Virus record (IMG/VR): IMGVR_UViG_3300032401_000060 | Span: 1 to 27,776 of that record | DNA: 27,776 nt | Source: a virus | Direction: 5' to 3' (one strand) | Shown: in pieces, positions 1-7,367 of the stretch | How positions within the stretch are numbered: position 1 is the first letter of the stretch | Layout: each line of letters opens with the position of its first letter | Translations under genes and position numbers: made by a program | The notes under the pieces: generated by a model | The model's input: only the letters and a program-made list of their open reading frames with translations | Database searches by the model: none | Told to the model about the DNA's origin: nothing

Positions 1-335
1 TCCACCAGCTTCACCGACATCTCAAACGAGGTGGACTTACCCATCGCGATGAGGTGCAAAGCTTCGGACTGCTTGGCTAGATTTCGCGTCGCGTTGGCGC
101 AGCGATCGACGTACCGCTTGATATGCGCGGCGACTTCAAGGCCGAACTTCCCCTCATCCATGTCCTTGTCGACATGCAAGGCGGCGTCTTCGCAGGCTTT
201 GGCAGCTTGGTAAAAAGCGGATGTAGCTCCTTCTTGGCGCAGGACGTCTTTCCGTGCACCTTCTAGAACATCCTCGATGCGGGCTCCAATTTCGGTCGCC
301 ACATCGATTTTCACATCCGCCTTGTCCAAGTTCAT
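1..335 (-). CDS. Hypothetical helical phage protein, C-terminus cut by window edge
   Basis: This frame opens with ATG at 333-335 and stays open to base 1, giving at least 111 residues with no stop. It begins MNLDKADVKIDV and ends in the window with SFEMSVKLV. A TGAGGA ribosome binding site lies about 8 bases upstream, and the start is 17 bases after the stop of the 650-residue structural gene, as expected for the next gene in the operon. The composition is charged and alanine-rich with no glycine/proline clusters, which suggests a mostly helical protein. I recognise no domain or catalytic motif. Its place after the baseplate genes fits an accessory tail or chaperone role, but that is inference only. 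Confidence 0.8.
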   Translation of the reverse strand, partial: MNLDKADVKIDVATEIGARIEDVLEGARKDVLRQEGATSAFYQAAKACEDAALHVDKDMDEGKFGLEVAAHIKRYVDRCANATRNLAKQSEALHLIAMGKSTSFEMSVKLV

Positions 336-351
336 TCGTTAGTCCTCAAAA

Positions 352-2304
352 TCAGGGAGACGCGTAGGGAATCACACACAGAACGTCCGGACTTCCACCT
401 GCTTTGAGGTTGAACTCGAACTTGAGCTTGGCCGCCGTCGTCAGGGTCGTACCGGGGTAGTAATCGTTGTTTGAACCGGAGTTAGCACCAGGACGCAGCA
501 AATCTCCATTCAGGAAGACATCGTAGTCGGTGAGGAAGCTGCCACCGCTCATATCCGGCAACGCTGTATCGAGATTTCCATCCGCAAGACTGGCGTCGCT
601 GTCCGCCGTAATGAGCGTGGTCACTACAGAGTAGACCTTGGCGCGGCGATCTTTAGCATAGGCCTGGTTGATGCTGTTCAACAGCGAGACCTCGCCGAAG
701 TTCAACTCGAACGTGTTCCACTCCGCGGTTGACGCCGAAAGCTTGATGCCGTTGGTCTGGGCCCAGGTGGAGCCCGTCTGATTCACGTCATCCAGGTACA
801 GGTCGCGAGCGCTCAACACACGAAGGTCGTTGGTCGCACCAACCGACTCAATCGTGGCCGTGTTGGCAATGATCGTCGTTCCGACATTGATGCGCTGGCC
901 ACCCGTAGCCACCGCCAAACCCTTGTCGAAATCGTTCACGATCGCGTTCACATCAAAGGTGTCAACGTCTGCCGCGATTTGGAACGTGGTCGTTCCACCG
1001 CCGCTGCCTTCCGTAAGACGGAAAAGCGTCGCGTTGACAAGGTCTCGAAGCTCCCAGAAAATACCCGCGCTGTTGAGGTCGAGCGTAGCGTTGGTCGCCA
1101 ACTCAACTGCGGTAGTACCTTGGTTGTCGTACGCGACCTGACGCGTGACCGTCGTAGACGTCGGTACATCGAGCGTCGTACCGCGCAAGAAGTCTTGCTC
1201 GTTGAAGTCCTGAAGCGCCTTTCGCTCCGTAGCTGAGTAATGAACAATCAGGCCCGAGATGTCGGCGATCGGAACAGCTTCAAGCACGTTACCGGTCGCA
1301 TCCAGTCGCACGTAGCTGAGCTGCGCGCGGTTGGGCGTCGTAATCGAGACCGTGCTTCCGTTCGTGACGGACTCGCTGTGGAACAACGCGTAAACCCGAC
1401 GCGTGCTCGACAAAATAGGGTCGTGAGTAATGGAGTCGACGATCGGAACGAGGTTCTTTGGCGAGGTGATGGTCGCGCCTGCGACTTGCGTCAGCGAGTG
1501 AGCGCCGAAGGTTCCACCCTGCGCAGCCGCCACAGTGCCGAGCGTGGTCACGACGCCAATGGCAAGCGTAGTGTTGCTGGGCAGCTCGGCGGTTCGTGTA
1601 AAGATCGAGACGTTCGTAGCTACACCGCCGGTGAGCGTCGCTGCACCGAAGGAGGCGTTCGCCGCTGTTTCCGTAGTCGCTACCGAGTTACCAGCGGTAC
1701 CACCCTGCTTGGCCATCAGGTCCAGGGTCGTCGCCGTGGACGTGGCGTACGCGACCGTGCTGACTACCGTTCCAGTGCCGTAGTTGGTACCTGCAACGCC
1801 GTCGCCGTTGATCGCCCGCTTCAGATTATCGAGCGTTGCGGCCGTCGTACCTGACGCATCGATGTTGTCCGCAGCGTTGACGAACGGACTCTTCAGCGTA
1901 TAGGTCTGCGTGCCGATCGTGACGGTCTCGTTGTTGCTGAACACGCCAGTCGTGGTCAGCGTCCCGGTCGCCTGAGTGCCGATAGGTACGTCGCTCGGGT
2001 TGAAGACCTCGATGAGGACGCGCTTGCGCTCTAAGTCGTGGAGGTCTTGATTCGTCGTGTTGATGCCGCGCTTCGAGCCGTTCTCGAAGGTCACTGGGGC
2101 AACAGCATCATCCCACCAGTTACCGGCCGGGAAGCTCGCTCCGTTCCTATTCAGGAAGTTCTGGAGCTGAGATCTGACGCTGTTCAGATCTTCTTCGATG
2201 TTGGTCGGGTTGGTCTCGTAATTCGCCAACGTCGGAGTGATGGTGTCATCGTAGAGATCACTCTTACGAATCTGCGTGTCTTGGCGAATGAAAGTGCGGC
2301 CCAT
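352..2304 (-). CDS. Virion structural protein, probable baseplate/tail-fibre-associated (650 aa)
   Basis: ATG start with a GGAGG site 10 bases upstream. The N-terminus (MGRTFIRQDTQIRKSDLYDD) is followed by a short helical stretch (residues about 30-55) and an NWWDD motif. Residues about 107-226 form a Ser/Thr/Gly-rich beta module with the pattern VTIGTQTYTLKS ... LDNLKRAING ... GGTAGNSVATTE; modules of this type recur in phage virion and prophage proteins as surface or accessory beta domains. The C-terminal 60 residues (DYDVFLNGDLLRPG ... NDYYPG) resemble the C-terminal half of the preceding 162-residue protein. It lies directly downstream of the gp6-like wedge, where baseplate-attached fibre or adaptor proteins usually sit. 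The structural role is well supported by context; the exact role is inferred. Confidence 0.85.
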   Translation of the reverse strand: MGRTFIRQDTQIRKSDLYDDTITPTLANYETNPTNIEEDLNSVRSQLQNFLNRNGASFPAGNWWDDAVAPVTFENGSKRGINTTNQDLHDLERKRVLIEVFNPSDVPIGTQATGTLTTTGVFSNNETVTIGTQTYTLKSPFVNAADNIDASGTTAATLDNLKRAINGDGVAGTNYGTGTVVSTVAYATSTATTLDLMAKQGGTAGNSVATTETAANASFGAATLTGGVATNVSIFTRTAELPSNTTLAIGVVTTLGTVAAAQGGTFGAHSLTQVAGATITSPKNLVPIVDSITHDPILSSTRRVYALFHSESVTNGSTVSITTPNRAQLSYVRLDATGNVLEAVPIADISGLIVHYSATERKALQDFNEQDFLRGTTLDVPTSTTVTRQVAYDNQGTTAVELATNATLDLNSAGIFWELRDLVNATLFRLTEGSGGGTTTFQIAADVDTFDVNAIVNDFDKGLAVATGGQRINVGTTIIANTATIESVGATNDLRVLSARDLYLDDVNQTGSTWAQTNGIKLSASTAEWNTFELNFGEVSLLNSINQAYAKDRRAKVYSVVTTLITADSDASLADGNLDTALPDMSGGSFLTDYDVFLNGDLLRPGANSGSNNDYYPGTTLTTAAKLKFEFNLKAGGSPDVLCVIPYASP

Positions 2305-2326
2305 GATTTGAAATCCTCCGAGTTTT

Positions 2327-2815
2327 TCAGACCTTGCTGTAGTCCGATATCAGGTGATCCCCAGAACGAGGAGCCGCAAGCATCGTCACCGTGTCGTAAC
2401 CAGTGAGAGGCCCACCACTTTCCGACAAAGTGTAGTCATCCAAGGCTTTCTGCCGAACGCCGTTCCAATATACCCGAATTGTCCGCCCACCCGCTACATT
2501 AACGAACTTGTCCGGCGTCGTGAAGACCAAGTTGGCCCCGTTTATGGGACCAAGAAGCGAAATCCCGAACTTCTCGTTGTCCGCCCCTGTCGTGAGCTGG
2601 TTAAGCGGCTTGACGCCCAAACCCTCAAAAGGGGTGTACCAGTTACCTGGATCCCCGCCCCAAATAATACGCTTGATCTGAGAGAGGACGAACTCCTGAA
2701 GATCTTCCTGCGTCACGGACGTGACGTGCGCCGTATTAATTTGGGCAGGTGTCTTCTGGTCGTCCTTGTTGTTGGCGACTCGAACTACACCGTATCGGAG
2801 GTAACTCTCAGCCAC
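2327..2815 (-). CDS. Small baseplate/tail structural protein (162 aa)
   Basis: The start is GTG at 2813-2815 with AGGAG 10 bases upstream; no better ATG exists nearby. The N-terminal third contains an EDLQEFVLSQIKRIIWGG helix. The C-terminal half is a beta-rich module with the pattern INGANLVFTTPDKF, then TIRVYWNGVRQ, DYTL, and APRSGDHLISDY. This spacing (V.NG, DYT, P..GD.L..DY) is one I associate with phage tail and baseplate structural proteins, and a shorter variant ends the neighbouring 650-residue protein. It lies between the gp6-like wedge and that protein. It may connect a fibre to the baseplate, but I cannot assign a named family with certainty. Confidence 0.8.
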   Translation of the reverse strand: MAESYLRYGVVRVANNKDDQKTPAQINTAHVTSVTQEDLQEFVLSQIKRIIWGGDPGNWYTPFEGLGVKPLNQLTTGADNEKFGISLLGPINGANLVFTTPDKFVNVAGGRTIRVYWNGVRQKALDDYTLSESGGPLTGYDTVTMLAAPRSGDHLISDYSKV

Positions 2816-2871
2816 GGCGTAATCACTCCTATCAGGCCGTTCTCCTATTTAGTCGGAGATGTGGGAAGTGG

Positions 2872-5184
2872 TCACGCAAAACTGCCCGCAAAGAGTTCAG
2901 TGTTCACGTCTAGGTCGCTCTGGGAGAGCGTGATGACCTCGCTGTTGGCAATGATGAGGTTTCCGTTTGCGTCGAGTTTGTCCACGAGAATGACCGGCGA
3001 CAGGTTCGGACGGTAACCCAAAATAGTCACGTTGACGAAAACCACACCCGGAAGCGTACTCAACGGATCAAATAGGTCCGAAACATACAAGGACTGCCCA
3101 AAAGACCGATCTCGCAACACACCATCCACGATGGTTATCGCTGAAGCGGTGGTGATCTGCTCCGAGATACCCACCCGAATCGCCAGTCGGATCTCAATAG
3201 CCGCGGGAACCAGGAATTGCACGCCCGAAGTCACGGCCACGGTCTGCGTGACCTCTTTCACACCGTCCAACAAAGACTGCAGGGACTGCACCAGACCAAT
3301 GGAAGGCGCTGCATAAAAACCAGAAGCATCCCGCGCCAAGATGGGAACTACCACCAAGTTCGCTTTGCAATCCGCCGACAAGATCTTGTCTACATGGACC
3401 TCAATAGCGGCGGTATCTGCCGTGACTGTGTCAAACGCCAAGTCCGAGCTATTTTGAATCGTGACCAAGTCACCAAACAAACCTGCAACCGGGCTCTGCG
3501 TGCCCAAGGCCGTAACAATAGAGGTGATCTGCGTCTGCATGTCCTTCACGATCGTATTCGCCGTGAGGACGCTGATGCCGATGTCGTTGACCACTATCGA
3601 TTGGATCGCCTGGGTGACTGTCGTCTGCGACGTCGCCCCTGCCCCAATCTGACCCGCCAACGCGTTGATCAGCGTCAATAGCGCATCGATCTGATTCAGA
3701 TTGCTCGTGATGGCGTTTACGTTGTTGGACACGTTCGTCATCGTGTTCGACAACGCTGTTTTATCGGGAGCCGTCAGCTGACTACCGGCCGGATTAGCCG
3801 GTGCAGTCGCAAAAGCGTTTACCGTAGTGATGGCAGACAAGGCGGACGTCGATGCAGTAGCAACCGACACCTTGCTGGTAGCAACATAAGCAGCGGCATC
3901 CGCTTGATCGTTCTGAAGCTCGGTACTGTTGCTCTTGATGGTTCGAGACGTGGACAGGAGCGACGCGAGGTTGGTGTTGATGGTGTTGAGCTTGGTCAGA
4001 AGATTGGTGAGATCTGCCTGAAGCTGAGTGTTGCTCGTCTGAATCGTAGTCGTGAGAACGAACGCACCGGTGGTTACGTTATTCAGAGCGTTCTGAATCG
4101 TCGAGACAGCCGTCGTCAAAGCCGCGCTGATGTCGATGAGCAGATTCTGCAGCTCCAAGTCCGAGGCTGCACTCCTTGCAGAGATGGCCTGTGCAACTGC
4201 CACTCGACCAAACAAGGGGTCAGCAAAGGACCCGGCTAGCGCTTCGTAGTCCTGACGCGTGACCGCAACACGACGCGATTTGAAGACGCGAGGAGCGTAG
4301 GTCTTAGCGTGATCTAGGTCTTCAAGATCACTACCGCCGACCGTATTATCAGGGTTATCCACGACCAGATTGATGGGGGTAAAGAGCACCACAAGCTGCG
4401 TCTGTACCTTTTTGATGTTGTGAGACAACACCTGACCGGCAGCCCCGAGCGACGCTACGTATGTAACCGCAATACTCCCGTTTTTGATGGGGATATTGCC
4501 TGCAACTCCATCGCCGAATCGCAAGGTAGGAGGCTCGTCGTTGTAGTTGATCTCGAATTGGTCGGTAGCATCGAACGTAACGAAGTCGCTCTCAGCAAAC
4601 GGACTACCATTGACGAGTACTTGAACAGTTCCCTGAACGATGGAGCTGTCAGTCGGAACACGCGTGAGCTTGAAAAGCTGGTTCGCGGTACCGTCTGAAA
4701 CAAAATTTTCCGAAGTGGTGATGCCCTGAAAGGCAGGAACTTTCTGAGGAGCTGTCGTGAAAGCCGGAATCGTGACCTGCTGCGCCGCCTCAAAAATGAT
4801 GTTGTTCGGTCCCAGGAACTGGAAGCCCTTAGGAATAGGCACGGGGAAGGCGTACTGCGTAGCGGTAGAGACCTGTAGATCTACCGAGGCAGCCACCGCC
4901 CCGCCCATCTTGTAGCCCAGCTGGCGTGTCAAAAGTGCAACGGAGCGACGCGTTCTCGCCGTGACTAGGTACGTGTCGGTAGCCCTGCGATCTAAGTAGA
5001 ACGAAAGCGTATCCAGACCAAACGATACGATGTCGAGCAAGACAATCCCGAGACTCGAAACCGAGAAGTCATTGAAGCTGGCTGCGAACTTAATCTGCAG
5101 CTGCGCGCGAAGGTCGTCCTCGATGGTGTCGAAGTCCAAGCCTCCGTACTTGACGCGGTTCAACGAGACGAGATCTGTAGCCAT
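2872..5184 (-). CDS. Baseplate wedge protein, gp6 / gpJ-like, with large helical insertion
   Basis: The N-terminal part (residues about 1-110) has the pattern of baseplate J/gp6 proteins: LGIVLLDIVSFGLDTLSFYLDRRATDTYL followed by RRSVALLTRQLGY, seen here as separated blocks. A beta core follows with FGDGVAGNIPIKNG (about 225-240), then the RRVAVTRQDYEALAG motif (about 300-320) typical of the family. The C-terminal part (about 605-770) resumes with NLVVVPI, a helix, and the IEIRLAIRVG and DLFDPLSTLPGV segments. In T4 the gp6 ring forms the inner baseplate wedge. Unusual is a stretch of roughly 265 residues (about 335-600), low in aromatics and rich in Ala, Thr, Asn, Leu and Ser, inserted at a loop and predicted by eye to be long helices or coiled coil. 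The ATG overlaps the gp25 stop as TAATG. Confidence 0.92.
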   Translation of the reverse strand: MATDLVSLNRVKYGGLDFDTIEDDLRAQLQIKFAASFNDFSVSSLGIVLLDIVSFGLDTLSFYLDRRATDTYLVTARTRRSVALLTRQLGYKMGGAVAASVDLQVSTATQYAFPVPIPKGFQFLGPNNIIFEAAQQVTIPAFTTAPQKVPAFQGITTSENFVSDGTANQLFKLTRVPTDSSIVQGTVQVLVNGSPFAESDFVTFDATDQFEINYNDEPPTLRFGDGVAGNIPIKNGSIAVTYVASLGAAGQVLSHNIKKVQTQLVVLFTPINLVVDNPDNTVGGSDLEDLDHAKTYAPRVFKSRRVAVTRQDYEALAGSFADPLFGRVAVAQAISARSAASDLELQNLLIDISAALTTAVSTIQNALNNVTTGAFVLTTTIQTSNTQLQADLTNLLTKLNTINTNLASLLSTSRTIKSNSTELQNDQADAAAYVATSKVSVATASTSALSAITTVNAFATAPANPAGSQLTAPDKTALSNTMTNVSNNVNAITSNLNQIDALLTLINALAGQIGAGATSQTTVTQAIQSIVVNDIGISVLTANTIVKDMQTQITSIVTALGTQSPVAGLFGDLVTIQNSSDLAFDTVTADTAAIEVHVDKILSADCKANLVVVPILARDASGFYAAPSIGLVQSLQSLLDGVKEVTQTVAVTSGVQFLVPAAIEIRLAIRVGISEQITTASAITIVDGVLRDRSFGQSLYVSDLFDPLSTLPGVVFVNVTILGYRPNLSPVILVDKLDANGNLIIANSEVITLSQSDLDVNTELFAGSFA

Positions 5185-5579
5185 TACGGATTCCCCGAAG
5201 ACAACGTCAAGGTCAAAGTCCCGACCGTGACCGTCGCCAGGACGATGTAATTGATAGTGACGATCACGGAAGCAGGCCCGTTGTCCGTATCAGGATCCCC
5301 CTTGGCTACGTTCACACTGAGCAAGGAGACGCGCGGCTCGTACTGGCCGATAACTTGAGCGACCTCGTTTTGGATCAAAGTAGCCAACACTTCATCATTA
5401 TCCTCGAAGATATGACGAAAGGCCCCTGAGCCTACATCCGGACGCATTACGCGTTCGCCGCGCCCTGTAAGAATGAGCTGGACGAGGGACTCTTTAATGA
5501 GCGCATCGTCGGTCGCCACTTCGGGAAACGAAGTAGATCCCTTTCGAAACGGAAATGAGAATCCGATAAATTGAGGCAT
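5184..5579 (-). CDS. Baseplate wedge protein, gpW/gp25 family
   Basis: The protein is 131 residues, the usual size for gp25-like proteins. It shows the family signature: a starting FIGFSFPFRKG segment, the helix LIKESLVQLILTGRGERVMRPDVGSG (given here by its ends, residues about 28-52) and a FEDND segment before a second helix, ending in a beta strand. In T4 gp25 joins the baseplate wedge to the first sheath ring and primes sheath assembly; homologues exist in P2 (gpW), T6SS and pyocins. It is followed with one-base overlap by the gp6/gpJ-like gene, the classic gene pair. The ATG lies inside a 6-bp hairpin and has only a weak AAGAG site upstream. Confidence 0.95.
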   Translation of the reverse strand: MPQFIGFSFPFRKGSTSFPEVATDDALIKESLVQLILTGRGERVMRPDVGSGAFRHIFEDNDEVLATLIQNEVAQVIGQYEPRVSLLSVNVAKGDPDTDNGPASVIVTINYIVLATVTVGTLTLTLSSGNP

Positions 5580-5590
5580 CTCTTAGATGC
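5576..5590. repeat. Short inverted repeat over the gp25 start codon
   Basis: GCATCT CTT AGATGC is a perfect 6-bp inverted repeat with a 3-base loop. The ATG of the gp25-like gene lies in one arm. In mRNA this could partly hide the start, so translation may depend on ribosomes from the gene before it. The stem is short and may be chance. Confidence 0.35.
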
Positions 5591-5637
5591 AGCCGAGTCT
5601 AGCGGAAATTCCTTTACGAACCGAGGTCAAAAACGGC

Positions 5638-5898
5638 CTAGAGGTCGTCCAAAGGACAAGGCGGGGGGAGGTCCGGGAGACTAGGCAAGTCGATCGACGG
5701 AAGACTCGGCAACGCAAACGACGGGATTGGGATGTCGATCGACGGGAGCTGGATGTCGATCGAAATATCGAATCCTAGGTCTGGAATGTCGAAACTAGGA
5801 AGACTAGGCAAGTCGATCGACGGAAGACTCGGCAACGCAAACGACGGGATTGGAATCTCAATCGAAGGCAGCGTGATGTTGAATTCACAGAGGCTCAT
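5638..5898 (-). CDS. Proline-rich repeat protein next to the baseplate spike (86 aa)
   Basis: The protein consists almost wholly of alternating Leu/Ile/Pro/Ser/Asp. A block of IPIPSFALPSLPSIDLPSLP occurs twice, 41 residues apart, joined by a spacer with FDIPDLGFDISIDIQ. Only two cysteines occur, one near each end (Cys4 in MSLCEF and one in PPPCPL). The ATG overlaps the stop of the hydrophobic 162-residue gene by four bases. Short proline-rich proteins starting SLC and ending in a CPL-like tail are, to my knowledge, found near spike genes of other contractile phages, but no function is established that I can name. A strand- or polyproline-forming spike or tail-lumen component is a guess. The DNA repeat keeps the reading frame. 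Confidence 0.75.
   Translation of the reverse strand: MSLCEFNITLPSIEIPIPSFALPSLPSIDLPSLPSFDIPDLGFDISIDIQLPSIDIPIPSFALPSLPSIDLPSLPDLPPPCPLDDL
5678..5730. repeat. 53-bp direct repeat, copy 1
   Basis: Starts AGACTAGGCAAGTCG and ends ACGACGGGATTGG. Identical over 53 bases to 5801-5853, offset by 123 bases (41 codons), within the proline-rich gene. Confidence 0.95.
5801..5853. repeat. 53-bp direct repeat, copy 2
   Basis: Perfect second copy of 5678-5730. Sequence just outside the repeat diverges at third codon positions while the encoded IPIP motif is kept, which suggests an older duplication partly re-homogenised or selected at the protein level. Confidence 0.95.
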
Positions 5899-6383
5899 AG
5901 CAGCGGCACCATTGCGCTCGGAGGCGGCGCTACCGTGGCTATGACGGTCAACGAAGCAACATGAAGCGCTGTTGCAATGAGTGTTGCTGCTACCGGAGGA
6001 GGGCTAAAAGGAATGAGTACCTGCGCTGTTAAAGCGGCAAGAACACCCGGTCCACCCGTGAACGTTGTAACCGCGCCTACCTGCGGCCCCGCCACTGCGA
6101 TAGGCGGCGCAAGCCAGTACGTGGTTAGTCCTAGCGACCAAGCGGTTCCCCATGCAGCTGGATTCGGAACAGGAAGCACAAATACCGCGGCCAAGGTAGC
6201 AGCCAGCACTTGCTCTTCTAGACCCGTGAAAATGGGCAAACTCAAACCAAACTGTCCGGCCTTCGTATACTTCGAGTAGATGTTGGCCATCTTCGCAGCC
6301 CCTGCGATAGGACCGAGAGGGGGTCCTACAAGAAGCGCGGTAAAGTCGGCAATCATGCCAGGCAGTGCTGCCGCAAGAGCCAT
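5895..6383 (-). CDS. Hydrophobic Ala/Pro-rich virion-associated protein (162 aa)
   Basis: ATG start with GAGG seven bases upstream, seven bases after the spike gene stop. The protein is strongly hydrophobic (Ala, Val, Leu, Pro) with very few charged residues; the charged part is around residues 30-55 (KMANIYSKYTKAGQFG ... GLEEQ). Several segments could span a membrane or pack in a hydrophobic shell, for example QVLAATLAAVFVLPV and VAATLIATALHVASLTVIA. It sits between the spike and the proline-rich protein and overlaps the latter by four bases, so the three are probably co-translated. A role at the baseplate hub or spike, or in membrane contact during injection, is plausible but unproven. I recognise no named family. 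Confidence 0.75.
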   Translation of the reverse strand: MALAAALPGMIADFTALLVGPPLGPIAGAAKMANIYSKYTKAGQFGLSLPIFTGLEEQVLAATLAAVFVLPVPNPAAWGTAWSLGLTTYWLAPPIAVAGPQVGAVTTFTGGPGVLAALTAQVLIPFSPPPVAATLIATALHVASLTVIATVAPPPSAMVPLL

Positions 6384-6389
6384 GCAGCC

Positions 6390-7367
6390 TCAGTCCTGCA
6401 CCTTCACGGTTTGCGAACAGAAGTCGAGCGGAGTGGGCGGAGGCACCGGTGGAAGCACCACACCAAACGGATAAGGATGTGTATGAAGAGCGAGCCACTT
6501 GATGAGTTTCAAGCCGAGCACGGCGAAGTCGACCGCCTTGCCTCCGACCAAAACACTCCCTCCGTTGATGGCAACACTTTGACCGGAGATGTTAACGTTT
6601 TGCTGCTTCGACACCGCCGCAGAGATAGTGATACCGCTGTCGTTCATGAGGATGTTTCCACCCGACTTGTGAAACACCGCCACGGCGTCATCCGAGGAGA
6701 TGGTGTACATGCTCCCCTTAGGCGAAGCGATGGTTAGCGCTCCTTTGCCTTCATCGATCTGAATGATGTAAGAGCTAGCCGTTTTCAAGAGAAAGCCGCC
6801 CTTAGACTCCAACGACAACACAGTGCTCTTCTTGGGATTGAGCTTGGCCGTCTTGGTTCGATCTGTTTTGGCCGGATCTCCATCCGCCGGCTGATTCCAC
6901 TGAATCGTGATTGATTCCTTACCGTCCTCATCATTAAAAATGAGGGAGTGGCCTGCACGGGTAGTGAAACCCTTTTTCTCGGGGTAAGCCCCCTTCGGCT
7001 TCGGAGCCAGCCTTATCGGCACATCGGTCGGCTCATCACCAGTAGGATCGACTTCCCCATACCAACCACCCCAATAGACCTCGGGTCGATCATGGTCTCC
7101 TTCATAAAAAGATACCCAAACCGTGTCATCTACCTCCGGCACGAAGAACATACCGCGCCTGTTCCCTCCTCCCATTGTTGCAGGAAGAACCCACCTATCG
7201 GGTGCAGCAGTCTGACCCACCTGCGGACAAAGAATTTTTACACGACCTAGACTGTCAGGATCTTTGTTGTCCGTAACAGTTCCACGGTAGATGCTGTAAT
7301 AGCGGTTACACGCAACCCCCAACCCCTTTTTCATTAAGTTGGTGAGCCAGTTATCGAAGATAGCCAT
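6390..7367 (-). CDS. Baseplate central spike protein, gp5/gpV (VgrG-like) OB-fold
   Basis: Residues about 22-105 form the OB-fold of gp5/gpV/VgrG-type spikes: YYSIYRGTVTDNKDPDSLGR, VKILCPQVG, then VPEVDDTVWVSFYEGDHDRP and VYWGGWYG. Residues about 130-155 carry the TTRAGHSLIFNDEDGKESI motif that starts the beta-stalk. Residues about 185-275 alternate short beta segments (LTIASPKGS, NILMNDSGITI, VNISGQSVAINGG) as expected for a trimeric beta-helix or prism, followed by an HTHP motif near the C-terminus (about 292) and a proline-rich end. The protein punctures the outer envelope at contraction. Unlike T4 gp5, no lysozyme domain is visible. The start ATG directly follows the TAG of the hub gene, with GGAAGGGG upstream. 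Confidence 0.9.
   Translation of the reverse strand: MAIFDNWLTNLMKKGLGVACNRYYSIYRGTVTDNKDPDSLGRVKILCPQVGQTAAPDRWVLPATMGGGNRRGMFFVPEVDDTVWVSFYEGDHDRPEVYWGGWYGEVDPTGDEPTDVPIRLAPKPKGAYPEKKGFTTRAGHSLIFNDEDGKESITIQWNQPADGDPAKTDRTKTAKLNPKKSTVLSLESKGGFLLKTASSYIIQIDEGKGALTIASPKGSMYTISSDDAVAVFHKSGGNILMNDSGITISAAVSKQQNVNISGQSVAINGGSVLVGGKAVDFAVLGLKLIKWLALHTHPYPFGVVLPPVPPPTPLDFCSQTVKVQD

Noticed and set aside
5678-5853. Paired 53-bp repeats as CRISPR or attachment site
   Set aside because: Only two copies, inside a coding frame, with the repeat encoding the protein motif; no spacer array or integrase.
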